Origin: Natronorubrum aibiense
GTDB lineage: Archaea > Halobacteriota > Halobacteria > Halobacteriales > Natrialbaceae
Direction: 5' to 3'
Assembly: GCF_009392895.1 (NCBI RefSeq)
Contig: NZ_CP045488.1
Coordinates: forward strand, 1 to 64,000
Length of the DNA stretch: 64,000 nt
This document shows, piece after piece, positions 27,931-36,365 of this stretch (its first letter is position 1; every line of letters starts with the position of its first letter). The notes under the pieces were generated by a model. That model saw only the letters and a program-made list of their open reading frames with translations, was not told the origin of the DNA and searched no databases. Both the position numbers and the translations under genes were made by a program.

Positions 27931-28117
27931 GGCCACTAGCGAAACCCGCGGGCAAGTGCGTACGGGGCTTACGAGTGTCGTGAGCCGGCTGGAGGACCCA
28001 CCTCTTCGTGCGCATAGCGGGATGGCCGACGTGCTGTAAGACGCCGGGGCCGCACAACCGGGAGTCCGCGGACCGTTTCGATGAGAGTCCACGACGCGGC
28101 TTTCAGTACAACGAACC
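27931..28117 (+). ncRNA. Candidate structured RNA or rnj leader
   Basis: No frame codes here, but pairing is extensive. GGCCA (27931-27935) pairs with TGGCC (28023-28027); CCCGC (27945-27949) with GCGGG (28017-28021); GTGCGTACG (27956-27964) with CGTGCGCAT (28007-28015), all nine pairs forming with three G-U. Inside this nested helix are two hairpins: GGCTTACGA-gtg-TCGTGAGCC (27966-27986) and GAGG-accca-CCTC (27992-28004). A further stem, CCGCG/CGCGG, lies near 28067-28100. With its own TATA box this could be a free RNA of 100-180 bases or a long rnj 5' leader. It is too short for RNase P or SRP RNA, and I see no clear H/ACA ending. Class unknown. Confidence 0.5.
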
Positions 28118-29470
28118 ATGGAAATCGAAATCGCAACAATCGGCGGCTACGAAGAAGTCGGGCGGCAGATGACTGCTGTCCGCGCCGGTGACGACGTCGT
28201 CATCTTTGACATGGGCCTGAACCTCTCGCAGGTTCTGATCCACGACAACGTCGAAACCGAACGGATGCACAGCTTGGACCTGATCGATATGGGCGCGATC
28301 CCGGACGACCGGGTCATGTCGGACCTCGAGGGCGACGTGCAGGCGATCGTCCCGACCCACGGCCACTTAGATCACATCGGCGCGATCAGCAAACTCGCGC
28401 ATCGGTACAACGCGCCGGTCGTCGCGACGCCGTTCACGATCGAACTGGTCAAACAGCAAATCGAAGGCGAACAGAAATTCGGCGTCGAGAACGACCTGAT
28501 CAAGATGGACGCCGGCGAGACGATGTCGATCGGCGACAGCGGAAAGGTCGAACTTGAGTTCGTCAACGTCACCCACTCGATCATCGACGCGATCAACCCC
28601 GTCCTCCACACGCCCGAGGGGGCGATCGTCTACGGACTGGACAAACGAATGGACCACACGCCGGTCATCGGCGACCCGATCGACATGAAGCGGTTCCGGG
28701 AGATCGGTCGTGAGGGTGAAGGCGTGCTCTGTTACATCGAGGACTGTACCAACGCGAACAAGAAGGGCCGAACGCCCTCCGAAAACGTCGCCCGCGAACA
28801 CCTCCGGGACGTCCTCTACAGCATGGAGGATTACGACGGCGGGATCGTCGCCACGACGTTCTCGAGTCACATCTCGCGTGTGACGAGCCTCGTCGAGTTC
28901 GCCAAGGACATCGGCCGCCAGCCCGTGTTGCTCGGCCGATCGATGGAGAAGTACTCGGGAACCGCCGAGCGACTCGACTTCGTCGACTTCCCTGACGATC
29001 TCGGGATGTTCGGCCACCGCAAATCCGTCGACCGCACGTTCAAGCGGATCATGAACGAGGGCAAAGAGGACTACTTGCCCGTCGTCACCGGCCACCAGGG
29101 AGAGCCACGAGCGATGCTCACCCGGATGGCCCGCGGTGAGACGCCGTACCAACTGGACGACGGCGACAAGGTCGTCTTCTCTGCGCGTGTCATTCCGGAG
29201 CCGACCAACGAAGGCCAGCGCTATCAGGCGGAAAAGCTGCTCGGCATGCAGGGCGCTCGCATCTACGACGACATCCACGTCTCGGGCCACCTCTGTCAGG
29301 AGGGCCACTACGAGATGTTAGACGCACTCCAGCCCCAGCACATTATTCCCGCCCACCAGGATCTCAAAGGGTTCTCCGGCTACGTGAGCCTCTGTGAGAA
29401 CGAGGGCTATCAGCTCGGACGGGACGTCCACGTCACGCGCAACGGGAACCTCATCCAGATTGTCGACTGA
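28118..29470 (+). CDS. rnj: RNase J-type beta-CASP ribonuclease
   Basis: A 450-aa metallo-beta-lactamase/beta-CASP nuclease, expected to be a 5'-3' exoribonuclease in RNA turnover. The zinc motif HGHLDH is at residues 81-86, with VNVTHSI supplying a further histidine and [13 protein letters not shown] plus [11 protein letters not shown] the C-terminal motifs. It lacks the KH domains of archaeal CPSF-like aCPSF1, which separates the two families. It sits between isoprenoid genes, an arrangement conserved in haloarchaea, and follows a structured RNA stretch. Confidence 0.95.
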   Translation: MEIEIATIGGYEEVGRQMTAVRAGDDVVIFDMGLNLSQVLIHDNVETERMHSLDLIDMGAIPDDRVMSDLEGDVQAIVPTHGHLDHIGAISKLAHRYNAPVVATPFTIELVKQQIEGEQKFGVENDLIKMDAGETMSIGDSGKVELEFVNVTHSIIDAINPVLHTPEGAIVYGLDKRMDHTPVIGDPIDMKRFREIGREGEGVLCYIEDCTNANKKGRTPSENVAREHLRDVLYSMEDYDGGIVATTFSSHISRVTSLVEFAKDIGRQPVLLGRSMEKYSGTAERLDFVDFPDDLGMFGHRKSVDRTFKRIMNEGKEDYLPVVTGHQGEPRAMLTRMARGETPYQLDDGDKVVFSARVIPEPTNEGQRYQAEKLLGMQGARIYDDIHVSGHLCQEGHYEMLDALQPQHIIPAHQDLKGFSGYVSLCENEGYQLGRDVHVTRNGNLIQIVD

Positions 29471-29471
29471 C

Positions 29472-30551
29472 ATGACAACCCCAGAGGCACGAGAAAAGGC
29501 GGTGCTCGAGGCGGTTCGCAAGCGCCGCGAGCGAGTTAACGAGGCCATCCCCGAGGAACTGCCGATCCAGCGACCGGAACGACTCTACGAAGCATCCCGG
29601 TACCTGCTGGATGCTGGTGGCAAACGCCTCCGACCGAGCGTCTTACTCACGACGGCGGAATCGCTCGCGGATGTCGAACCGCTTTCGACTGACTATCGAG
29701 AGTTCCCTACGCTCGACTCGAGTGCAGACGACTCGAGTGGTCAGCCAGTTGAAACGATCGACATCATGGACGCTGCCGTCAGCGTCGAGGTCATTCAGTC
29801 GTTTACGCTCATCCACGACGATATCATGGACGACGACGACCTCCGGCGTGGCGTCCCCGCCGTCCACAAGGAGTACGACCTCGAGACGGCGATTCTCGCC
29901 GGCGATACGCTCTACTCGAAGGCGTTCGAGATCATGCTCGAGACGGGCGCGAGACCCGAGCGCGCAGTCGAAGCGCTCGAAATCCTCGCGACGACGTGTA
30001 CGAAGATTTGCGAGGGTCAATCGCTCGACGTCACCTTCGAGAACCGCGCAGAAGTCTCCCCCGACGAGTACCTCGAGATGGTCGAGCAGAAGACGGCCGT
30101 CCTGTACGCTGCCTCGGCCAGTCTCCCCGCGATCTTGCTCGGAGCCGACGACGAAACGATCGAGGCGCTGTACGGCTACGGACTCGACATCGGCCGTGCG
30201 TTCCAGATCCAAGATGACGTACTCGATCTGACCGTCCCGAGCGAGAAACTCGGCAAACAGCGTGGCAGCGATCTCGTCGAGAACAAACAGACGCTGATCA
30301 CCGTCCACGCCCGCGATCAGGGCGTCGACATCGAGGGACTGGTCGATACGAACGACGTCGACGCCGTCACCGAGGCCGAAATCGACGACGCCGTCGCCGA
30401 ACTCGAGGCCGCCGGCTCGATCAGCTACGCGAACGAGACAGCCCAAGAGCTGGTCGAACAGGGCAAAGCGCGACTCGAGGTCCTGCCGGAAAACGAGGCC
30501 CGCGACCTGCTCTGTGAGATCGCGGACTACCTGATCGAACGCGGCTACTAA
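29472..30551 (+). CDS. idsA: Geranylgeranyl/farnesyl diphosphate synthase
   Basis: A 359-aa trans-prenyltransferase that lengthens the chains used for archaeol lipids. The first aspartate-rich motif is in LIHDDIMDDDDLRRG and the second in FQIQDDVLDLT, with GGKRLRPSVLL near the N terminus. An insert of about 25 residues rich in Ser/Asp (around 65-85) lies before helix D. The ATG at 29472 comes one base after the rnj stop; upstream in-frame codons belong to rnj in another frame. Which chain length it makes cannot be told reliably. Confidence 0.94.
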   Translation: MTTPEAREKAVLEAVRKRRERVNEAIPEELPIQRPERLYEASRYLLDAGGKRLRPSVLLTTAESLADVEPLSTDYREFPTLDSSADDSSGQPVETIDIMDAAVSVEVIQSFTLIHDDIMDDDDLRRGVPAVHKEYDLETAILAGDTLYSKAFEIMLETGARPERAVEALEILATTCTKICEGQSLDVTFENRAEVSPDEYLEMVEQKTAVLYAASASLPAILLGADDETIEALYGYGLDIGRAFQIQDDVLDLTVPSEKLGKQRGSDLVENKQTLITVHARDQGVDIEGLVDTNDVDAVTEAEIDDAVAELEAAGSISYANETAQELVEQGKARLEVLPENEARDLLCEIADYLIERGY

Positions 30552-30618
30552 CCGCGGTTCGGTTCGCGTTCACGCGGCTCGAGGACATTCTTTTGTATTG
30601 TCACCAGGCATATCGAGT

Positions 30619-30840
30619 ATGTTCGCTGCAGATCCGACTCGAGCGTTCGACGATATCCGACTCGTTTTCGGGGGCGTCGTGTTGTGTTCGCTGCTCGGAA
30701 CGACCGGACTCTATTTCATCGAGCTCCCGATTCAGGTGAGCGGTGTCGCGTTCGTCGTGCTGCTTTTGGGGTTGATGGGCTGTGCGTGGCCCTTGTTCAG
30801 AAACGCACAACCGCGCCACAACCGGACAGAGCGGAACTGA
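30619..30840 (+). CDS. 73-aa two-span membrane protein
   Basis: A small protein with two hydrophobic helices (LVFGGVVLCSLLGTTGLYFI and VSGVAFVVLLLGLMGCAWPL) and a polar, basic tail. The ATG at 30619 follows a TCGAGT context with no obvious ribosome site. Function unknown; it lies between idsA and the convergent orc1 gene. Confidence 0.55.
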   Translation: MFAADPTRAFDDIRLVFGGVVLCSLLGTTGLYFIELPIQVSGVAFVVLLLGLMGCAWPLFRNAQPRHNRTERN

Positions 30841-30852
30841 ATTCGAGCGTCG

Positions 30853-32049
30853 CTAAATCGACTTGCAGGCTTTGAGTACCAGTTCCGGGTTGTCGACGAG
30901 TTCGTGGATCGTGTGTGCGCCCTTCCCGTGGCCGCGTCCTTTTCGGGTCTGCTCGATGATCGAGAGAAACGCCAATTCGCTGAGCAACTCGCGGACCCGT
31001 CGGATTCGAAGCGGGTCCGACCCCTCCTGTTCGCAGAGCACTTCGTACGTCGAGTAGATATCCGCCGTCGGAATCGCCGGGTCGTCGTCGGGTGCCTGCT
31101 GAGTCCGGAACGCGAGGGCCTGTAAGAGGAGTTTCGAGTGCGGTGGCTGTTTCGAGATAAGTTCAGCCAGCCGATTTTGCTCCTCGCGAGTATGTGCCTG
31201 GTTAACGTGTTCTTCGGTGACAGTTTCTGCACCGTTCTCGTCGGCGATCTCGCCAGCGTAGCGGAGAATGTCGATCGCCTTGCGGGCGTCGCCGTGTTCT
31301 TTCGCGGCCAGCGCCGCCACACGCGGGATGACCGAATCCTCGAGAACACCGTCCTGAAACGCGTCTTTGCGTGACTCGAGGATCGCCCGGAGTTGGTTCG
31401 CGTCGTACGGTGGGAAAACGTAGTCGCGCTCGCTCAGACTGGATTTGACGCGCTCGTTGAGTTCCTCTTTGTATCGAATCTTGTTACTGATTCCGATGAT
31501 CCCGAGCGTGCTCTCTTCGAGTTTCCCGGATTCGACGGCTCGAGAGAGTTGCATCAGGATGTTGTCATCGCCGATTTTGTCGACTTCGTCCAAAATAATG
31601 ATGCCGACATCGAACCGACCGTCGAGGACGTTCCAGAGCCGCCGGTAGTACTCGCCCGTGCTCAGTCCGGAGGCGGGAATCGTGATCCCCGTCTCCGCTT
31701 CGTCGTTGAGTTCGCGGGCGATCGTTCGTACTGCCTGTGTTTCCGTTGCGTGCTGCAGACAGTCGATGTAGGCGACGCCGATCGAGACGTCGTTTTTCGC
31801 GGCACTCGAGCGGAGATCCTTCGTAATATACTTCGAGCAGAGCGATTTCCCCGTTCCCGTTTTGCCGTAGATCAGGACGTGATTCGGCGTCTGTCCTTGA
31901 ACGGCGTCTTTGAGTGCCTGTGCGAGGCTGTTGAGTTCGTCTTGTCGGCCGATGATCCGATCGCCTTCGACGAGATGAGAGATGCGAAGCAGATCCTTGT
32001 TCGCGAAGATGTAGTTTTGGTTGTCGAAAAACGACTCTGAGCCGGACAT
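30853..32049 (-). CDS. orc1: Orc1/Cdc6 replication initiator
   Basis: A 398-aa AAA+ initiator that marks origins and loads MCM. Walker A is in IYGKTGTGKSLCSKYI near residue 64, Walker B in GIIILDEVDKIGDD near 150, sensor 1 in LGIIGISNKI, and the C-terminal 90 residues form the winged helix that contacts DNA. Start codon is followed upstream by an intergenic region full of one repeated 13-19-bp box, so this protein is the natural candidate to bind it. Haloarchaea carry several orc paralogues; which one this is cannot be decided without a tree. Confidence 0.96.
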   Translation of the reverse strand: MSGSESFFDNQNYIFANKDLLRISHLVEGDRIIGRQDELNSLAQALKDAVQGQTPNHVLIYGKTGTGKSLCSKYITKDLRSSAAKNDVSIGVAYIDCLQHATETQAVRTIARELNDEAETGITIPASGLSTGEYYRRLWNVLDGRFDVGIIILDEVDKIGDDNILMQLSRAVESGKLEESTLGIIGISNKIRYKEELNERVKSSLSERDYVFPPYDANQLRAILESRKDAFQDGVLEDSVIPRVAALAAKEHGDARKAIDILRYAGEIADENGAETVTEEHVNQAHTREEQNRLAELISKQPPHSKLLLQALAFRTQQAPDDDPAIPTADIYSTYEVLCEQEGSDPLRIRRVRELLSELAFLSIIEQTRKGRGHGKGAHTIHELVDNPELVLKACKSI

Positions 32050-32086
32050 ACGTCGGCAATGTCCGAGTGGCTACTTAACGCTAACT

Positions 32087-32103
32087 CCTCAGTGCCGGTG
32101 TAA
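32087..32103 (+). repeat. Origin box 1
   Basis: CCTCAGTGCCGGTGTAA. Nearest box to the orc1 start. Confidence 0.65.
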
Positions 32104-32110
32104 ACACACC

Positions 32111-32125
32111 GTGGTGCCGATGTAA
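32111..32125 (+). repeat. Origin box 2
   Basis: GTGGTGCCGATGTAA, the most divergent copy; it starts 24 bases after box 1 starts. Confidence 0.55.
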
Positions 32126-32172
32126 TTCTGTGAAATGCGCCCCTCATGCTCTGCAAAGGCATTTCATCCACC

Positions 32173-32189
32173 CCCCAGTGCCAGTGTAA
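32173..32189 (+). repeat. Origin box 3
   Basis: CCCCAGTGCCAGTGTAA. Confidence 0.65.
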
Positions 32190-32194
32190 GTGGA

Positions 32195-32211
32195 CCGGAG
32201 TGCCAGTGTAA
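32195..32211 (+). repeat. Origin box 4
   Basis: CCGGAGTGCCAGTGTAA, 22 bases from box 3, two helical turns, so both would face the same side of DNA. Confidence 0.65.
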
Positions 32212-32234
32212 CGCGGTAGGACGGAACACACCCA

Positions 32235-32253
32235 CCCCGGAGTGCCGATGTAA
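32235..32253 (+). repeat. Origin box 5
   Basis: CCCCGGAGTGCCGATGTAA, preceded by a C-rich ACACACCCA segment. Confidence 0.7.
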
Positions 32254-32509
32254 CTGTTCCGAACGTGTCCACGAGAAATGCTGGGATGCCGGATACAGCA
32301 ACGTGGAACCGAACGGAAAGCTGGAAGACGAGTCACACGCGTTTCGGCTGGACGCGTTGTGACCAACGTCACAACTCAATTGCTGTGACTCTCGTATGAC
32401 CGATATAGAAGGTCGGTTATTTATACGCTTTGGTATTGCTGTATGAAGAACGTCGAACGAGATACTTATTCAACCGGGAGAATCGCTGTTGGGTACACTC
32501 CCGGACGAT

Positions 32510-32528
32510 TTACATCGGCACTCCGGGG
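32510..32528 (-). repeat. Origin box 6, inverted
   Basis: On the minus strand this reads CCCCGGAGTGCCGATGTAA, identical over 19 bases to box 5, on the other side of the AT-rich stretch. Confidence 0.7.
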
Positions 32529-32678
32529 TGTGTCTGGGCCGTCTGGGTATGCAGTGATCTGTTCTCGAACGCTCTCGAATGGACCGTCGCTGTAGTTGTC
32601 AGTAACTCGGCTCTCATGTGCCGTTCGCCCGGGCAGACATCGCGGAGGTTTTGGTTCGGGGACGAATACGTCTCGGTA

Positions 32679-34409
32679 ATGGACGACGAGTTACGAGAGC
32701 GCGTCGAGCGCGAGGCAGAGAAGCACGCGCTGTTGAACGCCGTCAAACACGAGAGTGATGCCGCCGTCGGCGCGATCATGGGGCCACTGATGGGCGACAA
32801 CCCCGACTTCCGCGAGCACGGCGACGAGATTCCGGGGATCGCCGGCGGCGTCATCGGCCGGGTCAATGAGCTCACATACGAAGAAAAGCGAGCGCGACTC
32901 GAGGACCTCGCTCCCGAGGAACTCGCCGAAATCGAGGCCGAGAACGAGAACGACGAACACGACCTGCCGGAACTCCCGAACGCCGACGAGTACGACGAGA
33001 TCCGGATGCGGTGTGCGCCGAACCCGAACGGGCCGTGGCACGTCGGCCACGCGCGGATGCCCGCCGTCATCGGCACGTACCGCGAGCGCTACGACGGCTG
33101 GTTCTGCGTCCGCTTCGACGACACCGATCCCGAAACGAAACGTCCGGATCTGGAGGCCTACGACGCGATCCTCGAGGACCTCGACTACCTCGGCTTCGAG
33201 CCCGACGAGATCTACCGCGCAAGCGACCGACTCGAGACCTACTACGAGCACGCCCGCGAGCTGATCGAGATGGGCGGCGCGTACACGTGCTCCTGTAGCG
33301 GCGAGCAGTTTAGTGAACTGAAAAACGCCGGCGAGTCGTGTCCACACCGCGACAAAGACGTCGAGACCGTCCTCGAGGAGTTCGAGGACATGATCGACGG
33401 CGAGTACAGCAGTGGCGAGATGGTCCTCCGCGTGAAGACCGACATCGAGCACAAGAACCCCGCGCTGCGTGACTGGGTCGCCTTCCGGATGATCGACACG
33501 CCCCATCCCCGTGCGGAAGCCAGCGAGTACCGCTGCTGGCCGATGCTCGACTTCCAGTCGGGCGTCGACGACCACCTGCTCGGAATGACCCACATCATCC
33601 GCGGGATCGACCTTCAGGACTCCGCGAAACGCCAGCAGTTCGTCTACGACTACTTCGACTGGGAGTACCCCGAAGTCGTTCACTGGGGTCACGTCCAGCT
33701 CGACGACTACGACGTGAAGGTAAGTACCTCCACGATTTCGGCGCTGATCGAGGACGGCGAACTCGACGGCTGGGACGACCCACGTGCGCCGACGCTCAAG
33801 AGCCTCCGGCGACGTGGCATCCGCGGCGAGGCCATCGTTGACGCGATGGTCGGACTGGGTACCTCGACCAGCGACGTCGATCTCGCGATGAGTGCGATCT
33901 ACTCGAACAACCGCGACCTGATCGACGACGATACCGACCGCCGATTCCTCGTCCGCGAGGGCACCGAGCTCCCTCTCGACGGCAGCCCGCCGGCTGAAGC
34001 CAACCCACCGCTGCATCCCAACCACGAAGACCGCGGTGTCCGGGAGATCCCATCCGGTGACGCTGTCTTGCTCGAGTCCGGGGACATTCCCGAGGCCGAG
34101 GAACGTGTCTGGCTGAAAGGCCTCGGCTGCTTCGAGTACACCGGCGACTCGCTCGAGTACACCGGCGACGACATCGACGTGGTCCGTGAGGGCGACGTCG
34201 ACGTCATCCACTGGGTGCCTGCCGACGAGAGCGTCCCCGTCCGACTACGGACGATGGACGGCGACGTGAACGGGCGAGCCGAACCCGGTGTCGGTGCCCT
34301 CGAGGCCGACGAGATGGTCCAGTTCGAACGCGTCGGCTTCGCGAGAATCGACCGCCACGAGTCCGACGACGGCGGCGAGCTGACCGTCGCCTACTACGCA
34401 CACCCCTGA
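32679..34409 (+). CDS. gltX: Glutamyl-tRNA synthetase (archaeal type)
   Basis: A 576-aa class I synthetase of the archaeal/GlnRS-like branch, probably non-discriminating: it charges tRNA-Glu and tRNA-Gln with Glu. CAPNPNGPWHVGHARM carries the HIGH motif as HVGH; VKVSTSTISALI holds the degenerate KMSKS motif. The C-terminal beta-barrel domains follow from about residue 390. I start at the ATG at 32679; the open frame reaches back to 32430 but that part crosses the origin box and the AT-rich region and is not credible protein. Its substrate tRNA-Glu(CTC) is at 52.3 kb. Confidence 0.95.
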   Translation: MDDELRERVEREAEKHALLNAVKHESDAAVGAIMGPLMGDNPDFREHGDEIPGIAGGVIGRVNELTYEEKRARLEDLAPEELAEIEAENENDEHDLPELPNADEYDEIRMRCAPNPNGPWHVGHARMPAVIGTYRERYDGWFCVRFDDTDPETKRPDLEAYDAILEDLDYLGFEPDEIYRASDRLETYYEHARELIEMGGAYTCSCSGEQFSELKNAGESCPHRDKDVETVLEEFEDMIDGEYSSGEMVLRVKTDIEHKNPALRDWVAFRMIDTPHPRAEASEYRCWPMLDFQSGVDDHLLGMTHIIRGIDLQDSAKRQQFVYDYFDWEYPEVVHWGHVQLDDYDVKVSTSTISALIEDGELDGWDDPRAPTLKSLRRRGIRGEAIVDAMVGLGTSTSDVDLAMSAIYSNNRDLIDDDTDRRFLVREGTELPLDGSPPAEANPPLHPNHEDRGVREIPSGDAVLLESGDIPEAEERVWLKGLGCFEYTGDSLEYTGDDIDVVREGDVDVIHWVPADESVPVRLRTMDGDVNGRAEPGVGALEADEMVQFERVGFARIDRHESDDGGELTVAYYAHP

Positions 34410-34516
34410 TACCGTCGGAATCGTTTCCGGCGGCTCACTGAACTCCTTCGTTAAACGTCGTTAAATCGTTTCGAAGAGTCGCGAACAGCGGACTGATCGT
34501 ACCGTGAGGACGGCTG

Positions 34517-34690
34517 CTATTTCTCGAGCCGTTCGACCTCGGCACTTCCACAGTTGGGACACGATTCGTGCTCGCGGTAGAAGCCTTCGCTACACTCACG
34601 GCACCGATACTCGACGCTGTCCGCCCGGCCGGCTTCGGCTTCCTGTTTCAACCGCTCGACTTTCTCGCCGAGCCGTTCGAACATGCTCAT
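34517..34690 (-). CDS. Small zinc-ribbon protein
   Basis: A 57-aa protein. A charged N-terminal helix (FERLGEKVERLKQEAEAG) precedes a single zinc ribbon with YRCRECSEGF and CPNCGSAEVERLEK giving four cysteines (CxxC twice). Many haloarchaeal proteins of this size are uncharacterised regulators or RNA-binding proteins. ATG at 34690 or 34684. Unknown function. Confidence 0.7.
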   Translation of the reverse strand: MSMFERLGEKVERLKQEAEAGRADSVEYRCRECSEGFYREHESCPNCGSAEVERLEK

Positions 34691-34754
34691 AGGAGTACCA
34701 TCGTCCTGTACACCCATAAGTAACCGCCGTCAGGGTGCCGAGTGGATCACTGCG

Positions 34755-34928
34755 CTATCGTTCACTCTCGAGCAGTTCGTCGCCGTTGTCCACGATCGGA
34801 TCGGGGACAACCCCGTCTTGTTGGCCAAGCACGCGGGCGTGGGCGGCACAGACGTACCGGTTTTCGGCCCACGGGATGTGTAACTCGACGGCGACGGGCC
34901 GCTCACAGTCCGCTTCGGAACACTCCAT
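34755..34928 (-). CDS. 57-aa Cys/His zinc-finger-like protein
   Basis: Reading leftwards from the ATG at 34928: MECSEADCERPVAVELHIPW, then a segment with CAAHARVLG and an acidic tail. Two N-terminal cysteines plus the later C-x-x-H pair look like one zinc site of the treble-clef kind. Composition is halophilic and the frame is closed by a TAG at 34755. Too short for routine ORF calling. Function unknown. Confidence 0.6.
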   Translation of the reverse strand: MECSEADCERPVAVELHIPWAENRYVCAAHARVLGQQDGVVPDPIVDNGDELLESER

Positions 34929-34975
34929 AGACAGGCTACCGCGACACGGTGGTTGAGTGTTTCCCCGGACCGCGA

Positions 34976-35461
34976 TCAGAACAGGAAGACGGCCACGAGG
35001 AAGCCAACCAGGATCGAGCCCGTCAACAGAACCTGTGTCGCCGTCGAGGCGAGCACGCCGACGGTCGCGTAGAGCGCGGACCGCGTACTAGCCTCGAGTT
35101 CGCCGTCTCGAACGAACTCGAGGAGGAAGACGGTGCCGAACAGCCCCGCGAGCAGTCCGAGTGGGCCGGTGACGATCATCAGGACGATACCGACGGCGGC
35201 GGCGGCGGCAGTCGTGCCCCAGGATGCGCCGCCCGCTTTCGCGGCGATCGACCCGCCGAAGAACTCGATGAACAGCGCCGCTGCGCCGAGGAGTGCGAGC
35301 ACGGCGACGGTGACGATGCCGGGCTCGGTAAAGTCGGAGTGCCACCAGTAGAGACCGAGCCCCACAAGCGAAAGGAGCCCACTCGGAAGCAGCGGGACGA
35401 CCGCCCCGACGATGCCGCCGATCAACAGCGCGATGGTGATAACTGTGATCGCGTCGACCAT
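34976..35461 (-). CDS. DUF456 membrane protein
   Basis: A 161-aa protein with several membrane helices and the paired glycine-rich segments typical of DUF456 (GGIVGAVVPLLPSGLLSLVGLGLYWW and GPLGLLAGLFGTVFLLEFVRDG). The ATG at 35461 starts the first helix; an in-frame start at 35539 would add a polar Arg-rich extension. Family function is unknown. Confidence 0.75.
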   Translation of the reverse strand: MVDAITVITIALLIGGIVGAVVPLLPSGLLSLVGLGLYWWHSDFTEPGIVTVAVLALLGAAALFIEFFGGSIAAKAGGASWGTTAAAAAVGIVLMIVTGPLGLLAGLFGTVFLLEFVRDGELEASTRSALYATVGVLASTATQVLLTGSILVGFLVAVFLF

Positions 35462-35564
35462 TGTCTTCACGAAAGGGTGCCGGCACCAAAGCCGTGCTGC
35501 CGGCGTCCGGGCACCCATCCCTTCCCCGGAGTCCAACAAGCGGTACTCGAAGTCCGGTAAGCGG

Positions 35565-36330
35565 CTACACCCCCCAGAACACGACGATACCGACAGTCGT
35601 TACGATCGCGAGCAGGAGTTGGAGTGGCCCGCCCACGCGAAGGAAGTCCTGAAACTGGTACTTGCCCGGCCCGTAGACGAAGAGGTTGGTCTGGTAGCCG
35701 ACGGGCGTCATGAACGCGGTGCTGGCCGCGAACGTCACCGCGAGGACGAATGCGAAGGGGTTCGCATCCAACCTCGAGGCCACGTCGACGGCGACCGGGA
35801 CGAGCAACACGACGCTTGCTTGGTTGCTGACGACGTTCGTCATCAGCGCGGTCAGCAGGTAGAACAGCCCGAGGACGGCGACTGCGGGTAGCACGGCCGC
35901 ACTCGAGACGACGAGTGCACCGAGGGCATCAGCACCGCCGGTTTCGGCCATCGCGTACCCCAGCGGGATGACACCCGCGAGCAGGAAGATGACGTCCCAC
36001 TGGACCGCCTCGTACGCTTCGGCCGGTTTGACGACGCCGGTCGCAAGCATCACGACGACGCCGGCCAGCGCGGATACCATGATCGGCACCGCGCCAACGG
36101 CGGCCAGTGCCACCACGACGAGGACGACCCCGACCGCGATCGGCAGTTTCGAGCCGCGGAACTGCTGGAGGGCGAGGTCGCCGGCGACGATGACGTTCGG
36201 GTCGTCGGCGAGACGGTCGACCGTCTCTGCCTCCGATTCGATGAGGAGCGCGTCCCCTGGCCGGAACCGAAAGTCGGAAAGTCGCTCGTGGGAGATCTTG
36301 CCGCCGCGTCGAACAGCAAGTACTCGAGCC
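35565..36330 (-). pseudogene. SLC13-type transporter, C-terminal part (split by IS)
   Basis: The 3' part of a transporter gene. In frame it reads from ARVLAVRRGGKISHERLSDF through RPGDALLIESEAETVDRL, a TrkA-C regulatory domain, into the second set of membrane helices (LAGVIPLGYAMAETGGADALG, TNVVSNQASVVLLVPVAV) and the stop at 35565. The 5' part lies at 37264-38305 beyond an insertion sequence. Removing 933 bases of IS and one copy of the 8-bp duplication CTCGAGCC gives a 599-aa open frame with YRARVLAVRRGG across the join, exactly in phase. The family moves dicarboxylates, sulphate or similar anions with sodium; the substrate is unknown. The intact protein cannot be made in this strain. Confidence 0.88.
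36323..36330. repeat. Target site duplication, left
   Basis: CTCGAGCC directly before the left IS end; identical to 37264-37271. Confidence 0.85.
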
Positions 36331-36355
36331 GGCCGTGGTGAATCGCCATACTGCG
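36331..36355. repeat. IS left terminal inverted repeat
   Basis: Begins GGCCGTGGTGAATCGC and ends ACTGCG; 20 of 25 positions match the right end read in reverse (which begins GGCTCTGGTGAATCGC). Confidence 0.8.
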
Positions 36356-36365
36356 CTTGATTTCG

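Larger units (their letters stand above)
32087..32528. other. Replication origin candidate beside orc1
   Basis: The 629 bases between orc1 and gltX have no gene. Five direct copies of a box with core AGTGCCRRTGTAA (consensus CCGGAGTGCCRRTGTAA) lie at 32087-32253, and a sixth in opposite orientation at 32510-32528. Between the two groups is an AT-rich stretch (about 32366-32465, with TTATTTATAC) that could be the unwinding element. Orc gene, repeated boxes in opposite orientations and an AT-rich middle are the standard architecture of haloarchaeal origins. The box differs from the commonly cited haloarchaeal ORB (TTCCAC...GAAAC). Confidence 0.75.

Noticed and set aside
27931-28117. RNase P RNA, SRP RNA or H/ACA guide in the ipk-rnj gap
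   Set aside because: Too short for the first two and their conserved blocks are missing; ACA trinucleotides exist but not at the right place after a closing stem.
32087-32253. CRISPR array because of repeated boxes
   Set aside because: Units are only 13-19 bases, spacing is irregular (7 to 50 bases), one copy is inverted, and there is no cas gene.
32430-32678. N-terminal extension of gltX
   Set aside because: It would translate the AT-rich element and an origin box; the normal GluRS N terminus begins at 32679.
32691-34211. 506-codon frame antisense to gltX
   Set aside because: Mirror of a certain gene; no domain recognised.
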